Below the pieces are notes generated by a model. It did not search any database, was not told the origin of the DNA, and worked only from the letters and a program-made list of their open reading frames with translations. A program made the position numbers and the translations under genes. This document shows, piece by piece, positions 21,601-30,971 of a DNA stretch of 64,000 nt (within the stretch, counting starts at the first letter, position 1; every line of letters starts with the position of its first letter). Origin of the DNA: Aphanomyces cochlioides (lineage: Eukaryota > Oomycota > Saprolegniomycetes > Saprolegniales > Verrucalvaceae); the NCBI GenBank assembly GCA_019828595.1, contig JAHQRK010000016.1, positions 558,001 to 622,000 on the forward strand. Direction: 5' to 3'.

Positions 21601-21888
21601 TGCACGATATTTACAGTTTCGATGGATCTTCCAGTAATGACGTACATGTTTCTTGGATTGATTCAGTAGCCGCTGGATGATGCTGCGCTGCGCTTCAGGA
21701 GGTGGAATGACTCGCGCTGTCGTGCGTGGAATATGGTCTGCTTGATCTGCTTGCTTTTCATTGGGATATGTGGGGAGACTCTCGTCGTCAAGAGCGGCTT
21801 GTTCGGCCTTCTTCTTGGCTTTCTTTCGATTCTTCTTCTTCTGACCTTTCGACAACGTCGCGTTGACGACATCGACGGCGTCTGTCAT
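18609..21888 (-). CDS. Ubiquitin-specific protease with DUSP, MYND finger and internal UBL
   Basis: Start is the complement of 21886-21888, giving a Lys-rich N-terminus ([18 protein letters not shown]); the stop is at 18609. Reading along the minus strand across many short introns: a DUSP-like segment ([19 protein letters not shown], near 21350-21200); a Ser-rich linker; a MYND zinc finger '[19 protein letters not shown]' then KYHKVNC (20990-20880); the USP Cys box [21 protein letters not shown] (about 20840); the '[21 protein letters not shown]' box; a CPKC zinc ribbon (VVCPKCDKI); a UBL-like insert near 20000-19800; and the His box [15 protein letters not shown] with YTFDDSTV and a final [10 protein letters not shown]. 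Catalytic Cys, His and Asp are all present. It should cleave ubiquitin from substrates. The combination of a USP4/15-type DUSP with a MYND finger directly before the Cys box is unusual. Exon borders were not all resolved. Confidence 0.85.
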
Positions 21889-22139
21889 CTCCTACGAAGC
21901 TATTTAACGCCACAATCATGGATCCAAGTCTACCTCCACCGACACCTTGCGCTTCTGTCGGGCAATTCCTTTCGATTATCCGGATATTGTACCCTGCACC
22001 TCTCAAAAAGGCATGCAACTTGACAAATTCCGGATAGCCCTCTCTAACCCCCTCAACCCCAAAGATAGAAACCCCTGTTTAACCCAAAGAAAGGGGTGAA
22101 GGGTTTTACGGGTTTTGAGAGTGTCATTGGTTTTGAAGC
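21889..22139. promoter_or_regulatory. Divergent promoter with TATCCGGATA and mirrored G/C-rich elements
   Basis: This 251-bp gap separates the deubiquitinase (minus) and the BAG-like gene (plus). It holds TATCCGGATA at 21977-21986, a second TTCCGGATA at 22028-22036, C-rich runs accctgcacc (21991-22000) and ctaaccccctcaacccc (22044-22060), and a G-rich aaaggggtgaagggtttt (about 22090-22107). Read on each gene's own sense strand, both elements are G-rich upstream of the start. Confidence 0.55.
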
Positions 22140-22858
22140 ATGTCATCGACGTGGTGGCACATTCCAGCTCTTGTCGCGACGATTGCCGTCCTGAGCTACG
22201 CGCTTGTGCAATTGACGATTGAACCAGAGTATCTCTTCATCATCTGCTAGCGTGCTACCCTGGGCGCGACTAGGTCTGTGCAGAAGAAGCGCCATGCGAT
22301 GCATTTGTTGACAGAAGTCCAAGCCATTTCAGACACCGTGCTGGCCAAACTCACAGCGCTCGAGCACGATGTGCAGCGCAATGGCAAGGAAAGCGAAGAG
22401 AATGACGTCCCTCTCAACTCTTGTACGTAACTCCACGCGCTGGATGATGAGAATGTGATGATTTTGGTATGGATAGACTACCATTTTGACTCGACCGGCA
22501 AAAAACTCAAGACCAAGTGGGATACGTACGACGTCGAAGCGGAACTGAACAAACTGGACCAAGACGACGAAAACAACACGAGTAGTAGCAGCAGCGCTAC
22601 CAAGAGTTCTACCGTGAAACAAGAGCCCAAGTTTACAAAATCTCAACTCCTTCGTCGAGCTGGCGAAATCGAGCATGAATTTGAAGCTGTGCGTGTCAAC
22701 TTCCAGCGTCAACCATGTAGCTCATTGCGCTGTAGATTCTGTCGTATCTCGATACGATTCGCGGCGACGACGAAGTCCGCATCGTGCGGAAACAACTCGT
22801 GGGAGCGATCAACGACACGTACTTGCCGCGTTTGGATGCCATTAAGGAGCAACTTTAA
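22140..22858 (+). CDS. Membrane-anchored protein with C-terminal BAG-like domain
   Basis: The ATG is at 22140. The first exon encodes an N-terminal transmembrane helix (WWHIPALVATIAVLSYALVQ). The frame then continues through 'SVQKKRHAMHLLTEVQAISD', an acidic and Ser-rich middle (DQDDENNTSSSSS) and a C-terminal helical segment 'LLRRAGEIEHEFEAILSYLD' then TIRGDDEVRIVRKQLVGAIN and LPRLDAIKEQL. The last part has the look of a BAG domain (Hsp70 nucleotide-exchange cofactor): paired helices, an R-x-x-RK-x-L-V core and a terminal LD-x-I helix. Three GT-AG introns (gtatct..ctag, gtacgt..atag, gtgcgt..gtag) keep the frame. Function as an Hsp70 co-chaperone is inference. Its stop codon overlaps the stop of the convergent TPR gene. 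Confidence 0.55.
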
Positions 22859-23991
22859 GAGAGCGTTGCAAAGTACGTTGGCATGTGGAGCGTCGCGCGG
22901 GCAATGCCAAGATAGCAGCTCGCTTGTTTCATGATGCCAATCTCGTTGAGATCTTTGGCGAGGTGGTACGCTTGTTCAAAGTACCGCGTCGCTTTGTCGG
23001 CATCCAGTTGGCGGAACGCCAGCAATCCGAGCTGAATCCACGCGTTGACTTCGGCGGATTTGTCCTGGACGCTCTGGAGGAGCTGCAAATGCTGGTCCAT
23101 GCACGCTGTCGCCGTGGCTACATCGCCCTACGACAACCAGAGTCGGGGAAATTCTACGAAGGCGTTTGTACTTGTCGGCTAGCCAAGAGGCCCAGGTTGC
23201 CCACGGCTAGGCTTTGTCCATACGCACTCGCAAGGCGAATAGCAAGACGCAGCGCTTCTTGGTGATGCTTGGCGGCGTCGGCAAACTAGCGCAGAGGACA
23301 CCGTGAGTTAGGAAGACAGCCAGCGATGGAGTACTTGGCCGAGGGAGCCACAGGTCAAGCCCAAGTTGGTATGAGCTACGAATTGGCCCGCATCGTCGAC
23401 GTTGAGAGCAGCATGGCGCTGATGAAAGGCCAAAGCAAGGCGAAGCTCGGCGTTGTCGGCGCTCACAAAGCGGCCCGTGTACGGCGCGATGCCTGAAGAT
23501 GCCAGCTAACAGAGTCATTGAGGAATGGAGAGGGAGAAGAGCGCACTTGATAGTCGACGCCAATGCAGGAGAGCACGAGGCCTTGGAAGAAGACGTTCTC
23601 GCCACCTTCAAGAAGATGGAGCGCTTTCTTGTAGACGTCGATCGCCGCGGTGAAGTCCTCAGAGTTGTCGTAGATGATGCCCATGCTTTCAAGCTTGTCG
23701 TGAGCCACATGGAGCCTCATCTGCTTACCAAAAGTACGCGAGAGCCTCATGCTCAGCGCGTCCAGCTCGTTTACTAGACGCAGCGAGCATGGAATAGTCT
23801 TTTAAGCGCTTCGTGTTGGCCGCGCATTCCTTGGGTTTGTCCAAATTGAACGTTGTCATTGACGGCGGTGGAGCTAGCGTCGGTTGTAGCTGCTGCTGCT
23901 GCTTGCGGCGTGCAAGTGCGCTGGCTGAGAAGACAGTCTGGCGAATGCGAGCGTCGCGAGTCATGGTTGGCACTCGAGCTGGCGTGTTCAT
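22855..23991 (-). CDS. Tetratricopeptide-repeat protein, TTC29-like
   Basis: Start taken at complement of 23989-23991 (MNTPARVPTMTRDARIRQ); the stop is complement of 22855-22857. A Gln-rich N-terminus is followed by helical repeats with TPR spacing: NSEDFTAAIDVYKKALHLLE, then SADNAELRLALAFHQRHAAL, QFVAHTNLGLTCGSLG, and near the end VNAWIQLGLLAFRQLDADKA and TRYFEQAYHLAKDLNEIGIM. At least three introns (for example gtgcgctct..gttag around 23460-23510) separate the blocks. The unit arrangement resembles TTC29, an axonemal protein needed for flagellar motility, which would fit a zoosporic organism and the DNAAF4 gene further along. That name is tentative; TPR content is secure. An alternative upstream start at 24210 would add a hydrophobic N-terminus but needs an extra intron. 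Confidence 0.65.
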
Positions 23992-24301
23992 CTACTGTGA
24001 AGCTGAGCAACTCGAAGAGCGGAGACGTCTTGCCGTCATGGGAGCATCCATCCGCTGTGGCAGATCAATCTGAGGCGTGGCTTCCGCCAACTGAGAGCCT
24101 TGCGTCGTTGGCGTCACGGGCTCTAGCTCACTACGATCGACTTGAATGAGCCAAAAGACGAAGAGACTCAAGTACATGGGAGGCGCTAAAGGTTTGCCGT
24201 CGCGGAACATGGCGGAGTGTAACCGACAATTTACAATCGGATTACTGTAGCAGTTACACCACTCATATCAACAGTTTCAACGACTGCGATGAAGGAAGGA
24301 G

Positions 24302-25342
24302 TTAAGGCCGTCCTGCGTCGACATTCAAGAGCTGCAGCGCTCGGATCTGCCTTGCAAACTGCGTGAGGATGACCGAGAGACGCATGCCACCGACGACGAC
24401 ACGTTCCTCGGCGGTTTCAACGACGTGGCGCTGGTATTGAGCACTTGGGCATGGAATATGACACTGGAGATTTTTCCGCTCGCAGGTCAAGTTGAGACCA
24501 GTATACGCGACGCGCTTGGCAACGTCGTGGCCCTCAAGCAGCACGCGCTTGATTAAATCGCGAGCGTGGCGTTCAAAGACAGTGTAGGGAGCATCTCGCC
24601 ACTGACCAAAGTCGAGCGTGTCTCGGGTGTCTCCATAAGCTTGCAGGAGTCGCGTGGCGTTGGCCACGACAGCGCGGCGATTGCACGACTCGGCGTCCAT
24701 GTCTGGAGTCCAATTCACAGTACCATAAACGCCAGCGATGCTGTCCCACATCGCGTGGAGATTCGTGGCGGAACAAGGTTGGTCCAGGACCAAGGCATTG
24801 CCGCCAAGGTCCCCTTTGGGCAAGTCGGAGGAGACGGTCGCGGCGGCATGGAGAGGATTATGGACGTCGCCAAAGATGTGGATGAAAAGACGGACGGCTT
24901 GGTTCGCTGTCCATGGCGAGTGCGTCGTTCGGAGCGTTTGGAGGATGCCAAGGAGGACGCAGTCGGCAGCGCCGTCCAAGTTGGTCGCGAGCACGGCATC
25001 AATGTCGTCATGACTCGCTTGGAGCGGCACGGGGAGATTCACATAATGCCATGAGTTCCACAGCGACCACGACGGCGTCAACTCGGACGGACAAAAGGTC
25101 GACACGACAGAATTGCACTTGATCAAGTCTGGCCAAATGCTCGCCGTCGTGATCTCGCCCGTGTTGGGAAAGTCCTTGTCCCATTGCCGGAGGAGTAAGT
25201 GGATCGTTTCCACGTCGACTGGCTGCATGCGCTGCGTCGCCACTTCACCCACGAGCATGTGTCCATTGTCCCACCACGCCGCGACGTCCACGACCAGCGC
25301 CGTCCAGAGCCAAACCACTGCCGTCGCCACGCCTTTCAACAT
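24302..25342 (-). CDS. Secreted S1/P1 nuclease, paralogue 1 (346 aa)
   Basis: Single-exon ORF, ATG as complement of 25340-25342. A signal peptide ends at AAWWDNGH, so cleavage would leave the Trp that serves as the N-terminal zinc ligand of this family. The other zinc-ligand sites are visible: H in WWDNGHMLVG, D in IWPDLIKC, H in WHYVNLP, H/D/H in FIHIFGDVHNPLH, and H/D in NLHAMWDS; GGN of the active site is in DLGGNAL. Cysteines near 'IKCNSVVSTFC' and 'CERKNLQCHIPC' probably form disulfides. The C-terminus SVILTQFARQIRALQ is the usual last helix. S1/P1 enzymes degrade single-stranded DNA and RNA and release 5'-mononucleotides; a secreted oomycete form could scavenge phosphate or nucleosides or act on extracellular DNA (inference). 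Confidence 0.95.
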   Translation of the reverse strand: MLKGVATAVVWLWTALVVDVAAWWDNGHMLVGEVATQRMQPVDVETIHLLLRQWDKDFPNTGEITTASIWPDLIKCNSVVSTFCPSELTPSWSLWNSWHYVNLPVPLQASHDDIDAVLATNLDGAADCVLLGILQTLRTTHSPWTANQAVRLFIHIFGDVHNPLHAAATVSSDLPKGDLGGNALVLDQPCSATNLHAMWDSIAGVYGTVNWTPDMDAESCNRRAVVANATRLLQAYGDTRDTLDFGQWRDAPYTVFERHARDLIKRVLLEGHDVAKRVAYTGLNLTCERKNLQCHIPCPSAQYQRHVVETAEERVVVGGMRLSVILTQFARQIRALQLLNVDAGRP

Positions 25343-25936
25343 GCTGACAGCAAGAAAGATTCAAAAGTTGGGTGCACAAGTCATTGGAGCTCCATGAAGA
25401 GGTGATTTGGTTAGCACTTGCGACTCAACCATCGCCATGGCTCTCGCCATCTTTCTTCCACGGCCGTCACATCACGGCTCCACTTGCTCAGTAGCAATAA
25501 AAGAGCTCTGTGCAATGCCACAGAGCTCCATAGCCAATGCCGCTAGACGTGATCAACGACTCTGTGCGAGACAGCTCCATCTAACCAAGTAATACGATGC
25601 AGCTAATATGACTGCGCTATGACGCCTCTCACGTTTGTCGTCCAAGGCGATCTTTCCCTTGCGCACTGCCTGAGACGCCTCTTCATCGTAGCCACCTATC
25701 TTGGCTAGCCACGAGATCTAGGAAAGCTCCATGGAGGACTGAGAGGGAGTACGATCGAAGGGGTTGAAGCGAGTGACCGGTGTGAAACGTTTGGCCAGCG
25801 TTGAGCTGACCTTACAGCTAGCTTGAGAAGACGTAAATCCATCGAGGAGGTCAACTAGAAGCATGGAAGGATCTCATGGCATACGTATGGATGTGCACTC
25901 TAGTAAAAGAGATCAAGACGGCTACATTCATATAGT
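25343..25936. other. Spacer between S1/P1 nuclease paralogues 1 and 2
   Basis: The region is 594 bp, with both neighbouring genes on the minus strand. It contains paired short words (agctccatgaagagg, agctccatggagg, agagctctgtgcaatgccacagagctc at about 25500-25525, a small inverted repeat around cagagctc). No coding potential was recognised. Confidence 0.45.
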
Positions 25937-26995
25937 TTAGCACGACGGTTTGGTGGGCGTCGCCAAGTTCAAAGTGCGGATTTGGCGGGCGAATTGGGTC
26001 AAGATGACGGCCAAGCGCTTGCCGCCGAGGGCAATTTGCTTCTCGGAGGTCTCAATGACAGAGTCGTAGTAAGCTTGGGATGGGCATGGGTTGTAGCACT
26101 TGCCCTTGGCATCGAGTTGGCAGTTCAAGTCGATGTTCTTGTACGCGACTTGACGGGCGTTGTCGTACGATTCGAGGATGTTGCCCAAGACCTTGGACGG
26201 CTTGTTGTTCATCGCGGCGGTGAACGTCGCGTAGTCGACGTCCTTCAACGCGGCAAAGTTGAGCGAGTCGGTCAAGTTGGCGTACTTGGTCGCGATGTAC
26301 GTCGCGTTCTTTTGAAGCGCCGTGTAGTCAGGGGAGCCGACTGTGAAGGAAGGCGACCAGTTGACCGTGCCGTACTTGGCACCCACGGAGTCCCAGAGGG
26401 CGTGCAAGTTGGTCGAAGGGCACGGGCTGTTGAAAAGGAACGAGTTTCCACCGGCGTCGCCGCCAGGAAGAACGTTCGAGACGCCAGCGACGTCGTGCAT
26501 TGGGTTTTGGATGTCACCAAAGATGTGGATGAACATGCGAAGAGCCCAGTTGGCCGCATGGGACGACTGCGTCTTGCCAAAGAAGGTGAACGTCTTGGTC
26601 ATGATTTCATAAGCTTGGCCACCCAACGACGCAGCGACGAGAGCGTCACCGTTGGCGGACGTCAAACCTTGGTAGTCCGAGCCGTTCACGTTGAGCGGCA
26701 AGTCGATAAAGTGCCAGTTGTCGAGCATCTTAAGAGCTGGCGTCGTGGTGGAAGGGCAGTACGTCGAGACGATCGAGTCGCACTTGATCAAATCGGCCCA
26801 GATCGCTGCGGTCGTGACGGACCCCGTGTTGGGGAAAGCGTCGTCGTATTGCGACAAGAGGCTGTTGATCGTCGCCAAATCGTTTGGAGCCAATGCTTGC
26901 GACGCCACTTCCGCGACAAGCATGTGGCCATTGTCCCACCAGGCTTGCACCGTAGTCGCGGCCGCCGCAACCAAGAGAGCAACGCAAGTTTTCAT
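25937..26995 (-). CDS. Secreted S1/P1 nuclease, paralogue 2 (352 aa)
   Basis: I start at MKTCVALLVAAAATTVQAWW (complement of 26993-26995) because it gives a normal signal peptide ending just before the zinc-binding Trp; the open frame continues 26 residues upstream without need. Ligand sites are present: NGHMLVAEV, IWADLIKC, WHFIDLP, HIFGDIQNPMH and NLHALWDS. In the 'GD-I-H-Q-P-L-H' motif the conserved but non-liganding first His is Gln here; the metal-binding H, D and last H remain. It is clearly paralogous to 24302-25342 and 28763-29782. It is Ser/Thr- and Asn-rich with N-glycosylation sequons (NGS, NAT, NLT). Single exon. Confidence 0.95.
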   Translation of the reverse strand: MKTCVALLVAAAATTVQAWWDNGHMLVAEVASQALAPNDLATINSLLSQYDDAFPNTGSVTTAAIWADLIKCDSIVSTYCPSTTTPALKMLDNWHFIDLPLNVNGSDYQGLTSANGDALVAASLGGQAYEIMTKTFTFFGKTQSSHAANWALRMFIHIFGDIQNPMHDVAGVSNVLPGGDAGGNSFLFNSPCPSTNLHALWDSVGAKYGTVNWSPSFTVGSPDYTALQKNATYIATKYANLTDSLNFAALKDVDYATFTAAMNNKPSKVLGNILESYDNARQVAYKNIDLNCQLDAKGKCYNPCPSQAYYDSVIETSEKQIALGGKRLAVILTQFARQIRTLNLATPTKPSC

Positions 26996-28762
26996 CGTGG
27001 CAGTGTGAAACGAAAAGTGACCACAACTCGCTCTTGGATGGATTGAGACGAGGACGTTCCACCTCGCAATCATTACATCTTGTTGGCCGTGTGTCTGTCA
27101 TGTGTATGGGAAAACATCCTCGTCGTCAGGTACCATTTTTACAAAAACGTAGTATAACATGGTTACGACATGTAGGATATCCTGGTCATCGTCGTGAAAA
27201 ATGACCACATAGGCATGATTCACCCCGAGGTAATCCGAAGATCGAACTAAAGCGCGCTGCCACCGAGGCTCGCCGACGCATCTGATGCCTCTGGCTTGAT
27301 CTAGAGACACCCAACATGAAGATTCCCCAGCACCATTAATCCAAGATGAAAAGACCTCTCGCAACCAGACCTTCAACCCATGTCGCATCGACTGCAAAGG
27401 AACATTCATGACTGGTCCATGGACGACAACATTGCTCGAGTCACACCCACATTATGCGAGCACCCGCGAAGTGGAAAACGCAGCTAGGAGCAGCTCGCCA
27501 AGCAGCGCATCTCCCCTTCCAACACAGACTGCTTGGCATCCTGCCAGCACACGCAGACACATACAAGCAAAGTGATAGCAAGTACCGATTCGGTTACATC
27601 ATGAAACTGCCAAGATTCAAAATGTATCGGAATTTGATTCCATGATATAATTTGAACCAAGTTGGATGAAGTCGATCCACGACAGGGTTGTCAATGGAAA
27701 ACACTGTCACCCTCTCTCTCTCTCCAGTCGAACTACTATAAGATTAGTGCTCTTTGTCGTCGCCGCTAGCCTTGACCGCCACGCAGTCAATGTGGTTGTT
27801 GTGCGTCAACGGATGCCCTGCCTGAGCTTAAATAGGCTACTGATTTGAACTGCCCCAAGCGAGCTTGCGGGAGCACTGAATCGGCTCACTCATCATTCTG
27901 ATGCCATCATGAGACATATTGCAGATACGGAGACAATACCTCTTGGTCATTACCCAAGTCGCAAGATTCAAAACGTCCCAAGAAAAAGCCAAGCTGTCAT
28001 ACCTTCTCTACCGCATTCCATTGTGCATCGCTCTCCTCGTTGTGTTGGCACGTACAAACAACAACATGACGCCAGCTTAGCACCATTCAAAGTGATGCCT
28101 AGATGCTTTATATCGCAGTAGAATAGACTAGCAAGCTCCGCCACGAGCTTGACATCCATGAGATTGTCCAAGGGTATCATGGAAGAATTCCAATATCGAG
28201 ATCCTCGAATTCTGGAAAAATGCCAACTATTTTGACGGATTTGAAGGAAAATGATATATTGTGGATTCGCTAGAAATTTCCGAATTTGTATTGGTTTTTT
28301 GTATCAATCGCCAATCGCGCCAATACATTGGATGAATGAAAATTAGAACAGTACTTTAAAATCTTATTCAGCCAATCACAATCGCCCAAAATATTCATTA
28401 GCCAATGGCGTCGATTGGTGAATCGATCCGCCGGCGTGATTCGATTGAACGGGGTCTGGAAATTCGTATCAAATCAACAATATTATGTTTCAAAGGTTTC
28501 TGGTATTAATATTAGGTACTGTCAAAATAAATATTCCAAAGAATACAATATTATACAGGATATAAGTTTGTAGGGGGAGGCGAATTACTGTATTCCCAAG
28601 TGCAAGATGTAACACACGGCGGCGGGAGACAGGACCAGATTCGCGTTGAGAGATCAAGCAAGTTCATGTGTTGGCGTCTGAGTTGGATGTCGAAGTTGGA
28701 TCGAAGCAAAGCGTTTGGACATTTGTGGCACTGGGTGCGACTCACTCATTTTCCTTTTCACG
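26996..28762. other. 1.77-kb gap inside the nuclease cluster
   Basis: This gap is the divergent space between nuclease paralogues 2 and 3. The only ATG-started frame of note (27098-27409, minus, 103 aa) has no recognisable family. The stretch 28190-28560 is AT-rich, with several CCAAT/ATTGG words (gccaatcacaatcgccc, agccaatggcgtcgattggtg) that may belong to the paralogue 3 promoter. No repeat element was identified. Confidence 0.45.
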
Positions 28763-29782
28763 ATGAAGATTGCATTTGCGTCGTTGGCACTCGTGTCGTC
28801 TGTCGCGGTCGCTTGGTGGGACAATGGCCATCAATTGATCGGTGAAGTGGCCACGCAACTCTTGGCCAAGGAAGATGTTGCGACGATCAACTCACTCTTG
28901 GGAGTCTGGAACAACGACTACCCCAACACGGGCGAAATCACGACCGCCACCATCTGGCCCGACTTGATCAAGTGCGACTCCGTCTCGGCCACCTACTGCC
29001 CTTCGCCCAAGAAGCCTGCTGTCAAGTTCACGGACGACTGGCACTACATTGACATCCCTGCCAATGTCAACGGCTCGGACTGGCACGGGTTGACATCCAA
29101 GGACGTCGATGCTCTCATCAAGGCCAGCATTGACGGCAAGGGTCTCTACACCCTTCAACAAACGCTCACCACGCTTGCCAAGACCCACTCGACGTGGTCG
29201 GCCAACTTTGTCTTGCGTTTCTTCCTCCACGTCTTTGGCGACATCCACCAACCTTTGCACACCACGGCTGGTATCTCCGACAAGTTCCCCGGCGGCGATG
29301 CTGGTGGTAACTCGTACCAATTCATCACTCCTTGCTCGGGCACCAACTTGCACGCGATCTGGGACAACGTTGCCGGTGTCTACACCAACAACTGGTACCC
29401 CGAAAGCATCCCTGGCTCGCAAGCCCGCAAGGACTTGTCGGCCAACGCCACCAAGTTGATCGCCAAGTACGGATCGAACACTGACAGCCTCAACTACGCC
29501 AAGTATGCTGTCTTGCCCAACTACGCTTCCTTCTTGTCGGCCGTCCAAAACGACAAGTTGTTGGAAAAGACCTTCTTGGAAAGCTACGACCTTTCCCGCA
29601 CCGCCACGTACGTTGGCTTGGACTACACCTTCACTGGTTCCAAGATCCCTTGCCCATCTGCCGACTACCAAACCAAGCTCGTCTCGACTGTCGAACCACG
29701 CATTGTCTTGGCTGGTCAACGCATGGCTGCCTTCTTGACTCAATTCGCCAAACAACTCCGAACCCAGGGCTTGGCTCGGTAG
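28763..29782 (+). CDS. Secreted S1/P1 nuclease, paralogue 3 (339 aa)
   Basis: The start is the ATG of MKIAFASLALVSSVAVAWW at 28763, giving a compact signal peptide ending before the zinc-ligand Trp. It has the most canonical motifs of the three: NGHQLIGEVA, IWPDLIKC, WHYIDIP, HVFGDIHQPLH, GGDAGGNSY and NLHAIWDN. The ending (AAFLTQFAKQLRTQGLAR) matches the other two. Codon choice is strongly biased to C-ending codons compared with neighbours, suggesting high expression (inference). It is single exon and on the opposite strand to the other two copies. Confidence 0.96.
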   Translation: MKIAFASLALVSSVAVAWWDNGHQLIGEVATQLLAKEDVATINSLLGVWNNDYPNTGEITTATIWPDLIKCDSVSATYCPSPKKPAVKFTDDWHYIDIPANVNGSDWHGLTSKDVDALIKASIDGKGLYTLQQTLTTLAKTHSTWSANFVLRFFLHVFGDIHQPLHTTAGISDKFPGGDAGGNSYQFITPCSGTNLHAIWDNVAGVYTNNWYPESIPGSQARKDLSANATKLIAKYGSNTDSLNYAKYAVLPNYASFLSAVQNDKLLEKTFLESYDLSRTATYVGLDYTFTGSKIPCPSADYQTKLVSTVEPRIVLAGQRMAAFLTQFAKQLRTQGLAR

Positions 29783-30971
29783 ATTCTGTGAATAATGTTA
29801 TCGTGTGATGCACAAAACCTTGCTGTTAACTACATCGCTTATTCTGTCGTCTTCCTCCATTTACACCACAGAAACGCTGATGCTATCCAACGAACTCGGA
29901 GCGAAGCCATTGAGTCGCTTGCATCATCCTTGCGATCGGCTCTGACACAAAAGCTTCGCAAGCTTTCATTCACATACTCGGATGACAAAGGAACAAACTT
30001 GGACTGCAATAAGATCTTCGACGATTAGGACCTGGCCTCTTCATGTCTTGTAGCTGTGTATATTCTTGCACTTGTCGCCAACAAAAACGCGTCGCGCTTG
30101 CGCACAATGGCAAATCTCGCTGGGGATACACTGGTTTACAGACGCCGCCTACGCGATTCTATGAAGCATCAAGAGATAAAAGGCGCAATATGTGCCGCTT
30201 CCAGCGTGAAAATGAAGAAAACACTGTTTGTGAATAGTGACGATTGCAAACACTCGGAAAGCTGAACACCAGCTCATGAAAGACATCTCATGGCCCTTGT
30301 GGAACCGATTCGACTTGAAGGAGAGCCCCCAAACCGTCTTCAAATGTGCGACATCTTCGCGCGCAAATCGCAAGAGTCGGGGGAGTGCATTGGTTGAACT
30401 TGGGGGGGGGGTCACAACCAGGTCGCGAAACCACCAGAATGATCGTGTCCATCAGGCTGCACTGATTGCTTCTAACGTTAAGATAAAACCACTCGCGCTT
30501 GGGCAATATGGTGCTTCAAGTGATAAAAACCGCAAGTTATGTGTGCCAAAGGCAAGAAAGTACATCTGGACTTGTAACGCTGCATGGTTATTGCCTCGTT
30601 TTTGCGCGTGAAGCGTGAAGCACAAGTCGTCAACGTCAACAACCCGCCGTCTTGATGGTGATGGAGATCGTCACGCCTCTTGTCTTGCTTGCTATTGAGG
30701 GGAACTTGATTTTCTTCTGACGAGCGCGGTGCGACTTTTCTAGAAACGATCCTTTTAAACGTTGGTAAATTCTCGAATGAGATTTATTTCCAGTGTGATA
30801 CAATTTCTGGCACTTGAAGTTTGTATGGACTCTATAAATAGATCTGATTCGCTTAAAATAAATCATTTATCCAATAAAAATACGTTTAAATGCATATTTT
30901 AGCCAATAAGAATAAATTATTTTACAACCGCAAAAAACATACGTCATTTCGGGATTTTCCTTCAACGTACC
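29783..30971. other. 1.19-kb region without a supported gene
   Basis: A 77-codon frame at 29795-30028 reads partly protein-like (RSEAIESLASSLRSALTQKL) but has no start in family context. A run of nine G bases is at about 30402-30410. The end (30780-30960) is AT-rich with CCAAT words (tatccaataaaaat, tagccaataag) just before the UBL gene. No repeat or RNA gene was recognised. Confidence 0.4.

Noticed and set aside
25982..27046. 354-codon open frame on the plus strand, antisense to nuclease paralogue 2
   Set aside because: It mirrors a GC-rich third-position coding strand and has a repetitive Val/Arg/Gly composition with no motif; the S1/P1 nuclease on the other strand is unambiguous.
27098..27409. 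103-codon ATG-started minus-strand frame in the nuclease cluster gap
   Set aside because: No recognisable domain, no intron signals or paralogue, and random expectation allows a frame of this size.
28892..29755. 287-codon open frame on the minus strand, antisense to nuclease paralogue 3
   Set aside because: It is a shadow of the strongly C-ending codons of the nuclease gene, with Val/Gly/Arg-rich composition and no family match.
30402..30410. Run of nine G bases as a possible regulatory G-tract
   Set aside because: It is a simple homopolymer without the GGGGTGYAGGGGTT context seen near starts, and it is over 500 bp from the next gene.
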